Assembly (NCBI RefSeq): GCF_004310295.1
Contig: NZ_SISB01000001.1
Location: 219,867 to 283,866, forward strand
From: Pseudomonas sp. BGI-2
GTDB taxonomy: Bacteria > Pseudomonadota > Gammaproteobacteria > Pseudomonadales > Pseudomonadaceae
Length of the DNA: 64,000 nucleotides
Direction of reading: 5' to 3'
Numbering within the stretch: position 1 is the stretch's first letter; each line of letters starts with the position of its first letter. This document shows positions 56,447-64,000 of this stretch, one piece after another. Made by a program: the position numbers and the translations under genes. Below the pieces are notes generated by a model, which was not told the DNA's origin, made no database searches, and worked only from the letters and a program-made list of their open reading frames with translations.

Positions 56447-57556
56447 TCAGTCCATCAAGCCCCATTCTCCAGTGGGAGGTTGAGTGGGCGGTACCGCATC
56501 GTTGTGCAACTTCAGCCGCAAACGCAAATTGTTCACCGAATCCGCATGCTTCAACGCCTCTTCCTCAGTGATCGCCCCTTCGACAACCAATGCGTACAAC
56601 GCACCGTCAAACGTTTGCATCCCCGATTCCAGCGATTTCTCCATGATCCCCTTCAGTTCGGCAAACTCATTGCGCCGGATCAGGTCGCTGATGGTCGGTG
56701 TTCCCAGCATCACCTCCACCGCCGCCCGGCGCTGCCCATCGACGGTACGCACCAACCGTTGCGACACGAATGCCTTGAGATCGTTGCCCAGGTCATGCAG
56801 CAACTGCGTCCGCCGCTCTTCCGGGAAGAAATTGATGATGCGATCCAGCGCCTGATTGGCGTTGTGCGCGTGCAACGTAGAGATCACCAAATGGCCTGTG
56901 TCGGCAAACGCCAGCGCGTGCTCCATGGTTTCGCGATCGCGGATCTCACCGATCAGCACCACGTCCGGTGCCTGGCGCAGGGTATTTTTCAACGCGGCAT
57001 GAAAACTGCGGGTATCGACGCCGACCTCGCGCTGGTTGATGATCGATTGCTTGTGCCGATGAATGTACTCGATGGGGTCTTCGATGGTGACGATGTGGCC
57101 GGTGCTGTGGCGATTGCGGTAATCGATCAGCGCCGCGAGGGAGGTCGACTTGCCGGAATCGGTGGCGCCGACGAACAGCATCAGCCCTTGTTTGAGCATC
57201 ACGGTTTCGAGCAGCACCGCCGGTAGCTTGAGGTCCTCGAAACGCGGGATGTCGAGCTTGATGTTGCGTGCCACGATTGACACGTCGTTGCGTTGCTTGA
57301 AGATGTTGACCCGAAAGCGCCCGACACCCGCCAAGGAGATCGCCAGGTTCATCTCCAGTTCGCGATCGAACTCCAGACGTTGTTCGGCGTCCATGATGGA
57401 CCCGGCAATGGCCGCGACTTCTCCCGGTTTGAACGGCTGATCGCTCAGCGGTTTGAGCACGCCGTCGAACCGCGCACTGGGTGGCGCGCCGGTAGAGAGA
57501 TAGAGATCGGATCCATTCTGGTTAGCCAGTATCTGCAACAGTGCATCGATTTCCAT
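56447..57556 (-). CDS. pilU: PilU-like type IV pilus retraction ATPase
   Basis: A 369-residue PilT/PilU-family secretion ATPase. An N-terminal PAS-like domain (MEIDALLQILANQNGSDLYL) is followed by the ATPase. Walker A is VGATDSGKSTSLAALID, Asp box IVTIEDPIEYIHRHKQSIIN, Walker B VVLIGEIRDRET and His box LVISTLHAHNANQ. The C-terminal extension (PPTQPPTGEWGLMD) fits PilU, a PilT-dependent accessory retraction motor, better than PilT. The Walker A has Asp where PilT/PilU normally have Gly, although the GxxxxGKS frame is kept. pilT itself is not adjacent. The start at 57556 has GGGTG about 8 nt upstream. Confidence 0.82.
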   Translation of the reverse strand: MEIDALLQILANQNGSDLYLSTGAPPSARFDGVLKPLSDQPFKPGEVAAIAGSIMDAEQRLEFDRELEMNLAISLAGVGRFRVNIFKQRNDVSIVARNIKLDIPRFEDLKLPAVLLETVMLKQGLMLFVGATDSGKSTSLAALIDYRNRHSTGHIVTIEDPIEYIHRHKQSIINQREVGVDTRSFHAALKNTLRQAPDVVLIGEIRDRETMEHALAFADTGHLVISTLHAHNANQALDRIINFFPEERRTQLLHDLGNDLKAFVSQRLVRTVDGQRRAAVEVMLGTPTISDLIRRNEFAELKGIMEKSLESGMQTFDGALYALVVEGAITEEEALKHADSVNNLRLRLKLHNDAVPPTQPPTGEWGLMD

Positions 57557-57585
57557 GGCAAAAAGCACCCGCGAAGCATTCAATG

Positions 57586-57610
57586 AAAAAAAATGACCCA
57601 TGCCGGGTCA
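57586..57610 (-). terminator. terminator-like hairpin in the pilU-like leader
   Basis: On the minus strand TGACCC-GGCAT-GGGTCA is followed by eight T, ending 30 nt before the pilU-like start. It has the form of an intrinsic terminator but lies in the gene's own leader; any pilU promoter further upstream would have to read through it. Confidence 0.5.
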
Positions 57611-57676
57611 TCCAGCGTCTACCGCCCTGCAAGGATAGTAGACGCCGCCACACCGACTTAAGCGCAGGACAACTTG

Positions 57677-60214
57677 ATGAACGCATCACCGACGGGCAGC
57701 GATGCCCAGGCCTTGATTGCCAGACTGGACTGGACACGCAACCCGCTGGGCGCTGCCGGTACCTGGCCACAGAGCCTGCGGACCGCCGTGGACATCGTGA
57801 TTCATTCGCCGATGCCGATGCTGTTGCTGTGGGGTCCGCAGCTCACGCAGATCTACAACGACGGCTTTGCCCTGCTCGCCGGCAGCAAGCATCCACACGC
57901 TTTCGGACAACCGACGCACCAGATCTGGCCAGAACTCCAGGACTTTACCGACCCCATTTACAGCGCCGTCCTACAAGGACAGGTGCGAACCTACAGCGAA
58001 CAACGCTTTACCTTGCAGCGCGACGAGGGTGATTCCGACTTCTGGCTGGACCTGACCTACAGCCCGATCCGCGATGAAAATGCTCTGGTCGCCGGCATTC
58101 TGGTCACCGCCATCGAAACCAATGAACGCCGGCGCATCGCGCTGGAACTCGAACAGCGTTCGGCCGCCAGCCTCAAGGCTCAGCACGAAACCGAACAGCG
58201 CCTGCAACTGGCACTGGCGGCCACCGACGCCGTCGGCACCTGGGATTGGGACATCGGCGAAGACCGCTTCATCGCCGACGCGCATTTCGCGCAAATGCAC
58301 GGCATCGATCCAGCCATGGCCAGCCAGTTACCGATCAGCGATTACCTCCAGGGCGTGCACCCGGAAGACCGGGCGATGATCGCCCGCAGCATCAAACACT
58401 GCATCACTCACGGCACCGAGTACGTCGAGGAATATCGGTTGCTGCAGCCCGACGGCCAACTGCGCTGGCTATTTGCCCGGGGCCGTTGCTACAAGGACCA
58501 CCATGGCCGGCCGATCCGTTTCCTCGGCGCCGCACTGGACCTCACCGAGCGCAGGCACACCGAGCAGGCCTTGCGCCAGAGTCAGACCGAGCTGCAACTG
58601 ATCATCAACGCCATGCCGATCCTGATCAGTTACGTCGACCGCGAAGAGCGTTTTCGCCTCAACAACGCCGCGTACCTGGACTGGTACGGCCTGACGCCAC
58701 AGGAGCTGTACGGGCGAACCATTCTAGAAGTGTTGGGCGCGGACGCTTATGCCCTGCGCGCCGAGCCCATCGCCGAGGCGCTGACCGGCAAGGCCTGTTG
58801 TTTCAGCATTGATGCTCCCCATCGTGATGGCAGCACTCGGCATGCGCTAATGAATTACCTGCCACGGCATGGTCCGGACGGCGCGGTGAATGGTTTCTAC
58901 ATCTTCGTAATCGACGAAACCGAGCGCAAACAGACCGAAGAAGCCCTGCGCAATCTCAACGAAACCCTTGAGGAACGGGTCGCCGCCCGCACCCAGCAGC
59001 TAGCCGAAGCCAACCAACGGCTGCAAAACGAGATGTTCGAGCGGGAGCGCGCGGAAGACGCCTTGCGCCATGCGCAGAAGATGGAAGCGGTCGGGCAGCT
59101 CACCGGTGGCATCGCCCACGATTTCAACAATATGCTGACCGGAATTATTGGCAGCCTCGACCTGATGCAGCGCTATATCGCCGACGGGCGCGCCGCCGAG
59201 ATTGGTCGCTTCACCGAAGCCGCGGTGTCCTCGGCCAATCGCGCCGCCGCCCTGACCCATCGCCTGCTGGCGTTCTCCCGGCGTCAGTCGCTGGATCGCA
59301 AGCCGCTGAACGCCAATGACCTGGTGCACTCCCTTGAAGATTTGTTCAGCCGCACCAAGGGCGATCATATCGAGCTCAAACTGTTACTGGCCGACGAGGT
59401 CTGGCGGGTGAGTACCGACGTCAGCCAACTGGAAAACGCCTTGCTCAATCTGGTGATCAACGCCCGGGACGCCATGCCCGATGGCGGCAAGTTGCTGGTC
59501 GAATCCGCCAACGTCTACCTGGACGGCAGCGACATCACGACGCTGGAACCGGTCAAGGCCGGGGATTACGTGATGATTGCCGTCAGCGATAACGGCAGCG
59601 GCATGACGCCGTCGGTGCTGGCTAAGGCTTTTGACCCGTTCTTCACCACCAAACCCATTGGCCAGGGCACCGGGCTGGGATTGTCGATGATTTATGGGTT
59701 CGCCCAGCAATCGGGCGGGCACGTCAGCCTGTTCAGTTTGCCGGACAAGGGCACCAGCGTTCGCTTGTACTTGCCACGGTTGTACGCAACGGAACCGGAA
59801 AACGTGCTGCTGCCGTTGACGGGGGAGGCACCGGCGGCAATTGCCGGTGAGACCGTGGTGCTGGTGGAAGACGACCCGGCGGTACGCATGCTGGTGCTCG
59901 ACCTGCTCAATGAGCTGGGTTATCACGCCCACGAAGCCGAAGATGCAAAGGCCGCCCTGCCCTTGCTGGAGTCCGACTTGCGGGTCGATCTGCTGGTGAC
60001 TGACGTGGGTCTGCCGGGGATGAACGGACGACAACTGGCGGAAATCGCTCGTCAGCACCGCCCTGAGCTCAAGGTGTTGTTCATGACCGGTTACGCGGAG
60101 AAAGCCGCCGAACGCCAAGGCTTTCTGGAGGAAGGCATGGACATGGTCGCCAAACCCTTTTCCATCGACCTGCTGGCCAACAAGATTCGCACGATGATCG
60201 GCCAACCGGAGTGA
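57677..60214 (+). CDS. hybrid histidine kinase with PAS domains and C-terminal receiver
   Basis: An 845-residue cytoplasmic sensor (no membrane segments). It carries an N-terminal PAS/GAF-like domain (about 15-150; [20 protein letters not shown]), PAS_3 (about 170-295; [20 protein letters not shown]) and PAS_4 (about 300-420; [20 protein letters not shown]). A coiled linker leads to HisKA with His481 in [20 protein letters not shown], HATPase ([41 protein letters not shown]) and a receiver with Asp776 in [11 protein letters not shown]. The AHDFNN H-box class often phosphorylates its own receiver. No partner regulator lies beside it. Divergent from the pilU-like gene. Confidence 0.9.
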   Translation: MNASPTGSDAQALIARLDWTRNPLGAAGTWPQSLRTAVDIVIHSPMPMLLLWGPQLTQIYNDGFALLAGSKHPHAFGQPTHQIWPELQDFTDPIYSAVLQGQVRTYSEQRFTLQRDEGDSDFWLDLTYSPIRDENALVAGILVTAIETNERRRIALELEQRSAASLKAQHETEQRLQLALAATDAVGTWDWDIGEDRFIADAHFAQMHGIDPAMASQLPISDYLQGVHPEDRAMIARSIKHCITHGTEYVEEYRLLQPDGQLRWLFARGRCYKDHHGRPIRFLGAALDLTERRHTEQALRQSQTELQLIINAMPILISYVDREERFRLNNAAYLDWYGLTPQELYGRTILEVLGADAYALRAEPIAEALTGKACCFSIDAPHRDGSTRHALMNYLPRHGPDGAVNGFYIFVIDETERKQTEEALRNLNETLEERVAARTQQLAEANQRLQNEMFERERAEDALRHAQKMEAVGQLTGGIAHDFNNMLTGIIGSLDLMQRYIADGRAAEIGRFTEAAVSSANRAAALTHRLLAFSRRQSLDRKPLNANDLVHSLEDLFSRTKGDHIELKLLLADEVWRVSTDVSQLENALLNLVINARDAMPDGGKLLVESANVYLDGSDITTLEPVKAGDYVMIAVSDNGSGMTPSVLAKAFDPFFTTKPIGQGTGLGLSMIYGFAQQSGGHVSLFSLPDKGTSVRLYLPRLYATEPENVLLPLTGEAPAAIAGETVVLVEDDPAVRMLVLDLLNELGYHAHEAEDAKAALPLLESDLRVDLLVTDVGLPGMNGRQLAEIARQHRPELKVLFMTGYAEKAAERQGFLEEGMDMVAKPFSIDLLANKIRTMIGQPE

Positions 60215-60280
60215 GTTGAGGCATAATCGCGCGCCTCACGCTGGCATCAACATAGCCACCACCGTTGCAAGGTACTGCCA

Positions 60281-60556
60281 ATGAAAGCTCAAGCCCGCCA
60301 TATTCTGGTGAAAACCTCGGAAGAAGCCGAGCAGCTCAAACAACGCATCGCCAAGGGCGAAGCCTTTGATGTGCTGGCCAAGAAGTACTCCACCTGCCCG
60401 TCCGGCAAGCGCGGCGGCGACCTGGGTGAAGTGCGGCCTGGGCAAATGGTCGGGGTCATCGACGCGGTGATCTTCAAAAAACCGCTGCGGGTGGTGCATG
60501 GGCCGATCAAGAGCAAGTTTGGGTATCACCTGGTGCAGGTGTTTTACCGGGATTGA
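60281..60556 (+). CDS. parvulin-type peptidyl-prolyl isomerase (second copy)
   Basis: A 91-residue single-domain parvulin: ARHILVKTSEEAEQLKQRIA, FDVLAKKYSTCPSGKRGGDL, VRPGQMVGVIDAVIF and SKFGYHLVQVFYRD. About half of the residues match the parvulin at 44209 in an eye alignment, with more basic residues here (IKSKFG, FKKPLR). It may be PpiC2-like in the P. aeruginosa sense. AAGG lies 8 nt before the ATG. Monocistronic. Confidence 0.92.
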   Translation: MKAQARHILVKTSEEAEQLKQRIAKGEAFDVLAKKYSTCPSGKRGGDLGEVRPGQMVGVIDAVIFKKPLRVVHGPIKSKFGYHLVQVFYRD

Positions 60557-60595
60557 TCGGGTTGGCTTAAAGGCCCGAGAGGTGAAGGATTTATT

Positions 60596-60688
60596 TGTGG
60601 CGAGGGGATTTATCCCCGTTGGGTCGCGCAGCGGCCCCAAAAGATGGGACTGCTGCGCAGTCCAACGGGGATAAACCCCCTCGCCACA
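60596..60688. repeat. REPIN (GTGGCGAGGGGATTTATCC class)
   Basis: TGTGGCGAGGGGATTTATCC with CCGTTGG on the left and CCAACGGGGATAAACCCCCT with CGCCACA on the right; an inner hairpin (GGGTCGCGCAGCGGCCCC / GGGACTGCTGCGCAGTCC) adds structure. Same family as the palindrome at 29376. Confidence 0.85.
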
Positions 60689-60698
60689 GGGTTGCATT

Positions 60699-61634
60699 TC
60701 AAGTTTTGGGGATCAGCGCACCCGGCACCTGAATCACCCGACTCGCCAACCGATGCCCCGCTTCAGCCGCCTCAACCGCACTCCCGCCTTTGAGCCGACT
60801 GGCCAGATACGCCGCACTGAACGAATCCCCCGCCGCCGTCGTGTCCACCACCCGCTCGACCTTCTGTGCCGGCACCTCGAACGACTCGCCATCACAGCGA
60901 ATCAAGCACGCCTCGGCTCCGCGCTTGAGCACCACTTCAGGGGTGCCAATCTGCTCGTAAGCGGCAAACACTGCCTCGCAATCGGAAAAATGAAACAGCG
61001 CTTGCTCGTCATCGACGGTCAGCAACGCCAGATCGACATAGGGCAGGACACTGCGATAAGCCGCCCGCGCCTCTTCGACTGATGCCCACAAACGTGGCCG
61101 GTAGTTGTTGTCGAACACGATCCGCGCATCCCGCTGCCGGGCTTCGATCAGGGTTTCCAGCAACTTCTCCCGACCCTGTACGCCGAGCACCGCCAGGGTG
61201 ATGCCGCTGAAATACAGCACGTCGTAATCCGGCAGCGCGGCCAGGATCGGCGCGGCGGCCGGGGTGGTGAAGCAGTCGCGGACGGCCGCTTCGTTGCGCC
61301 AATACAGGAAACGTCGCTCGCCGGCAGCATCAGTCTGGATGCAGTACAAACCGGGCAGTCGGCCGGGCAAGCGCTGGACCATGCCCAGCCCGATGTTTTC
61401 GTTGGCCCAGGTCTGGCACATGGCATCGCTGAAACTGTCGTCGCCCAGCGCCGTGACGTAATCGACGACGCCGCCCGTGCCCAGTTCCCGGGACAGGTAG
61501 ACCGCGGTGTTGAGGGTATCGCCGCCGAAGCTTTGTTGCAGACTGCCGTCGGCGCGTTGTTGCAACTCAATCATGCACTCGCCGATCAGGGCGATGCGCG
61601 GAATATTGGGGCCGAGGGTGTTGATGGTGTTCAT
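60699..61634 (-). CDS. kdgK: PfkB-family sugar kinase, probably 2-dehydro-3-deoxygluconokinase
   Basis: A 311-residue ribokinase-fold kinase. N-terminal IALIGECMIELQQRADGSLQ with SFGGDTLNTAVYLSRELG is typical of KdgK. The catalytic base region VDTTAAGDSFSAAYLASRLK (DTTAAGDSF) is the PfkB signature. Expected reaction: ATP-dependent phosphorylation of 2-keto-3-deoxygluconate to KDPG. It is third in a minus-strand series after the IclR regulator and the aldolase-like gene, though a REPIN in the 152-bp gap argues for partly independent expression. Confidence 0.86.
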   Translation of the reverse strand: MNTINTLGPNIPRIALIGECMIELQQRADGSLQQSFGGDTLNTAVYLSRELGTGGVVDYVTALGDDSFSDAMCQTWANENIGLGMVQRLPGRLPGLYCIQTDAAGERRFLYWRNEAAVRDCFTTPAAAPILAALPDYDVLYFSGITLAVLGVQGREKLLETLIEARQRDARIVFDNNYRPRLWASVEEARAAYRSVLPYVDLALLTVDDEQALFHFSDCEAVFAAYEQIGTPEVVLKRGAEACLIRCDGESFEVPAQKVERVVDTTAAGDSFSAAYLASRLKGGSAVEAAEAGHRLASRVIQVPGALIPKT

Positions 61635-61672
61635 TGTTGTGGGGTCTCTGGTATTGCGGTTGTCTGGGAGGA

Positions 61673-61766
61673 TGTCTTCGCGGGCAAGCCTCGCTCCTAC
61701 AGGATTCGCGTTGGACGCGAAATCGGCGGCGACCGCAGCACTTGGAGCGAGGCTTGCCCGCGAAGG
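61673..61766. repeat. REPIN (CGGGCAAGCCTCGCTCC class)
   Basis: CTTCGCGGGCAAGCCTCGCT on the left; GAGCGAGGCTTGCCCGCGAA on the right, with the right unit lacking the CCTGTA present in the other copies (TTGGAGC instead of TAGGAGC). Between the aldolase-like gene and kdgK. Confidence 0.8.
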
Positions 61767-61786
61767 CCGCGCCTCGGTCTCGAGCC

Positions 61787-63004
61787 TTAGAAACAGGTTT
61801 CCATGGTTTCGATGACGTTCAGTTGCTCATCCACCAGACACCCCGTGCGCCACTTGTCGAACGTCAGGCACGGGTGCGAAGTGCCGAACGAAATGATGTC
61901 GCCCACGCGCAACTTAACCCCCGGTGCCACCGTCATGAACGCGTGCTGGTCCATGACGGCCGTCACCTTGCAGGCGCTGACATCGTCGCCGGTTGCAGGC
62001 ACCACGCCGGCCTTGTAACGCAGCAGCGGCACCGGTAAACCCGCGTCGTAGGCCACGTCGCGTTTACCCAGGGCGATCACCGCGAAACCCGGCTCCGGCA
62101 ACGACTGCACATGCGCCCAGACTTCCAGCGCCGGGCGCAGGCCCTCGTGCAGGTCACTGCGACGGTCGAGCACGCAGCATTGCGCTTCTTTGTAGATACC
62201 ATGGTCGTGAGCCACGTAGCTGCCGGGGCGCAACACGCTGAGGAAACGTCCGCCGGCGTTCTGCGCTTCGAAGGACTCAGCGATCAAGTCATACCAGGCC
62301 GAACCCGAGGCGGTGATGATCGGCTTGGGGATCGCAAAGGCGCCACTGTCCTGCAACTGCACGGCCAGACGCACCAGGGACGCGGCGAATTCACGAATGC
62401 CGGTGACCGCATGATCACCGTGGATCACGCCTTCATAGCCTTCGATGCCGGTCAGCGCCAGCGCCGGTTGGGCGTTGATGGCTTTGGCCAGCGCGACCAC
62501 TTCTTCTTCACTGCGGCAACCACAACGGCCGCCGACCACGCCGTACTCGATCATCACGTTCAGACGCACACCACGCGAGGCGAAATACGCCCCCAGGTCA
62601 GCGACGTTGTCCGGGTGATCGACCATGCAATGGAAATCGAAGGTCGGGTCCGCCAGCAGGTCGGCGATCAGGGCCATGTTCGGCGTACCGACCAATTGGT
62701 TGGCCATCAACACCCGACGCACGCCATGGGCGTAAGCCGCGCGGGTTTGTGTGGCGCTGGCCAGGGTGATGCCCCAGGCGCCGGCGTCCAGTTGGCGGCG
62801 GAACAGCGCAGGCGTCATGCTGGTTTTGCCGTGGGGCGCGAGTTCGGCGCCGCTGTTGCTGACAAACGTCTGCATCCAGCGAATGTTGTGCTCCAGCGCT
62901 TCGCGGTGCAGCACCAGCGCAGGCAGGCTGACGTCGCGTACCAGGTTGGCGCCGGTCTGGGCAAAGCCCTTTTCCACGGCGGCAGTATGTTGGGCAGAAG
63001 ACAT
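61787..63004 (-). CDS. D-threonine aldolase/D-serine-dehydratase-like PLP enzyme
   Basis: A 405-residue fold-type III PLP enzyme of the DSD1/D-threonine aldolase family. An alanine-racemase-like barrel begins at about residue 28 with LPALVLHREALEHNIRWMQT; the PLP lysine lies in AELAPHGKTSMTPALFRRQL (about Lys60). The C-terminal metal-binding domain contains GTSHPCLTFDKW (His and Cys ligands). Members cleave D-threonine-like beta-hydroxy amino acids or deaminate D-serine; this clade is often labelled amino acid deaminase. GAGGAG lies 8 nt before the ATG at 63004. Probably co-transcribed with the IclR gene upstream (39-nt gap). Confidence 0.85.
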   Translation of the reverse strand: MSSAQHTAAVEKGFAQTGANLVRDVSLPALVLHREALEHNIRWMQTFVSNSGAELAPHGKTSMTPALFRRQLDAGAWGITLASATQTRAAYAHGVRRVLMANQLVGTPNMALIADLLADPTFDFHCMVDHPDNVADLGAYFASRGVRLNVMIEYGVVGGRCGCRSEEEVVALAKAINAQPALALTGIEGYEGVIHGDHAVTGIREFAASLVRLAVQLQDSGAFAIPKPIITASGSAWYDLIAESFEAQNAGGRFLSVLRPGSYVAHDHGIYKEAQCCVLDRRSDLHEGLRPALEVWAHVQSLPEPGFAVIALGKRDVAYDAGLPVPLLRYKAGVVPATGDDVSACKVTAVMDQHAFMTVAPGVKLRVGDIISFGTSHPCLTFDKWRTGCLVDEQLNVIETMETCF

Positions 63005-63043
63005 GGTCGAACTCCTCACATTCGCGGCTGCAGCCAGCCGCTG

Positions 63044-63808
63044 TTATTCGTTGATACGCCGGGCCAGGCTGTTGGCGCTGTCGATCAGCACCCGGCGATA
63101 GTCGTTGTAATTGTTCTTGGCGTCGTCCCGTGGGGCGACGATGCACAGGGTCGCAATCGCCACACCGCTAGGGTCTTTGACCGGGGCGGCGAAGCAATGG
63201 GTGAAGGTGTCGGCAACGCTATCGAAGGAGAAAAAGCCATCGATATCGGCCTGACGGATTTCCTTGAGAAATTGCTCCAGCGGCAGGCGCTCGCCGTCGG
63301 GCAGGATGAAGTCGTCGTGGTCGATCAGGTCGACGATTTGCTGGTCGCTCAAATGCGTCAGCAACAGGCGCCCGGACGCGGTCCAGGGGATTGGCGCGTT
63401 CTCGCCGATGTCCGAGGAAATGCGGAAATGCCGCTCGCCCTCTCTCATCAATGCCACGGTGTATTTGCGCCCGTTGAGCAGGCACATCTGTGCGGTTTCT
63501 TGGGTCTGGCTGACGATTTCCTGCAGGGCGTGGTCAGCCTCGCGGGTCAGGTCGAAATGGCGCAGGTGCGCCTGCCCGAGAAAGTACAACTGACGGCCGA
63601 GGTAGACGTGACCGTCCTTGCCCACCGGTTCGAGAATGCGTCGTTCCAGCAGGGAAGCGACCAGTTCGTAGATCGTGGATTTCGGGCTGTCGATGCCGCT
63701 GGCGATTTCATTCGGGCGCAGCGGTTTGCCGACTTCCTTGAGGAAATCGAGGATATCGAACGCCCGGTCCAGACCGCGAGCCCGGCGCTTGATAGTGTCT
63801 TCGGTCAT
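63044..63808 (-). CDS. IclR-family transcriptional regulator
   Basis: A 254-residue IclR-type regulator with an N-terminal winged HTH (about 10-75: LDRAFDILDFLKEVGKPLRP, ASGIDSPKSTIYELVASLLE) and a C-terminal effector-binding GAF-like domain (SGRLLLTHLSDQQIVDLI, FTHCFAAPVKDPSGVAIATL). First in the minus-strand group with the aldolase-like enzyme and kdgK, so it likely controls them in response to a sugar acid or D-amino acid (inference). The start at 63808 has GGGA 9 nt upstream; an upstream ATG at 63823 lacks a ribosome site. Confidence 0.86.
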   Translation of the reverse strand: MTEDTIKRRARGLDRAFDILDFLKEVGKPLRPNEIASGIDSPKSTIYELVASLLERRILEPVGKDGHVYLGRQLYFLGQAHLRHFDLTREADHALQEIVSQTQETAQMCLLNGRKYTVALMREGERHFRISSDIGENAPIPWTASGRLLLTHLSDQQIVDLIDHDDFILPDGERLPLEQFLKEIRQADIDGFFSFDSVADTFTHCFAAPVKDPSGVAIATLCIVAPRDDAKNNYNDYRRVLIDSANSLARRINE

Positions 63809-63894
63809 GTCTGTAGTTCCCATACAAAGTGCCGGGAGTTTACCTAGAGTGCTGTGTTGACCGTTAGGCCGCCATCACGCCCTGAGCCTTTCCG

Positions 63895-64000
63895 TCAACG
63901 CGGTTTTGCTGTGTCCAGCTCGCTGGTCAACGGTGAGCCGTGCCGGAGCAAGGCCTGTAAATAAACCTTTTCGTCGTACACGGTACTGGTCTTCCAGCAC
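63895..64000 (-). CDS. 3' end of an unidentified gene cut by the window edge
   Basis: The minus strand holds an open frame of 35 codons from the window edge to TGA at 63895-63897, ending ...YLQALLRHGSPLTSELDTAK-PR. The preceding CWKTSTVYDEKVYL gives a protein-like run. The composition vaguely recalls C-terminal tails of some IS110-type transposases, but that is an impression only. A second frame is also open to a TGA further on, so coding is not certain. Confidence 0.3.
   Translation of the reverse strand, partial: CWKTSTVYDEKVYLQALLRHGSPLTSELDTAKPR

Noticed and set aside
62111..63847. 578-codon open frame on the plus strand
   Set aside because: Lies antisense across two well-supported genes (PLP enzyme and IclR) and their gap; repetitive G/R/Q/D/H composition is typical of a shadow frame.

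Overview
The window is chromosomal DNA from a Pseudomonas of the fluorescens group. The evidence is the GacA/UvrC/PgsA block followed by tRNA-Gly, tRNA-Cys and tRNA-Leu, an MvaU-type H-NS protein, the AhpF/AhpC pair, a P. fragi-type lipase, REP/REPIN palindromes of the families common in this group, and GC-rich codon use. No replication origin, rRNA, CRISPR array, prophage or intact insertion sequence was seen.

Layout. 0-11.8 kb: EamA exporter and divergent LysR regulator, CSS-motif/EAL phosphodiesterase, mvaU, a DUF4946 secreted protein, gloA, ahpF, ahpC, a solitary tyrosine recombinase divergent from a KfrA-like coiled-coil DNA-binding protein, and gor. 11.9-20.4 kb: a compact minus-strand cluster, visibly less GC-rich than its flanks. 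It has a FAD oxidoreductase, an NPPY methyltransferase, an alpha-oxoamine-synthase-like PLP enzyme, papB, papA, papC and a 14-TM exporter, and reads as a small-molecule pathway built on 4-amino-phenylalanine without NRPS or PKS enzymes. 20.8-24 kb: galU and a run of small lipoproteins and hypothetical proteins. 24-28 kb: an alkylation-damage group (ogt, a 2OG-Fe(II) oxygenase, alkB, ada) and an acrylyl-CoA-reductase-like enzyme. The ogt and ada upstream regions share a 14-bp Ada-box-like motif, and this Ada lacks three of the four zinc cysteines of its N-terminal domain.

28-36 kb: a nitronate monooxygenase-like flavoprotein, modABC behind a perfect ModE operator, topoisomerase IB, small proteins, and a TetR/NmrA divergent pair. 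36-43 kb: three tRNAs, pgsA, uvrC, gacA, a GNAT acetyltransferase with a nitrilase-family amidase, then a class I DAHP synthase. The DAHP synthase lies behind a 42-codon leader peptide containing FYFGYWFSHW and a strong terminator, an apparent transcription attenuator sensing aromatic amino acids, followed by a second aromatic-rich small ORF.

43-50 kb: lipase, parvulin, and a yejABEF/npp peptide ABC importer. 50-56 kb: a 3-hydroxybutyrate catabolic operon (GntP permease, hbdH, acetoacetyl-CoA synthetase) behind a near-consensus sigma-54 promoter, two inverted-repeat activator sites and its bacterial enhancer-binding protein. 56-64 kb: a PilU-like ATPase, a hybrid histidine kinase, a second parvulin, and a minus-strand set of IclR regulator, D-threonine-aldolase-like enzyme and PfkB kinase (KdgK-like). 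The last 106 bases hold the 3' end of an unidentified minus-strand gene.

How parts connect: aroF, through its leader, controls chorismate supply, and papA drains chorismate at the branch to 4-amino-phenylalanine; a regulatory tie is inference only. Ogt, the oxygenase, AlkB and Ada probably form one adaptive-response regulon. The hbd genes form one acetoacetate/3-hydroxybutyrate utilisation unit.
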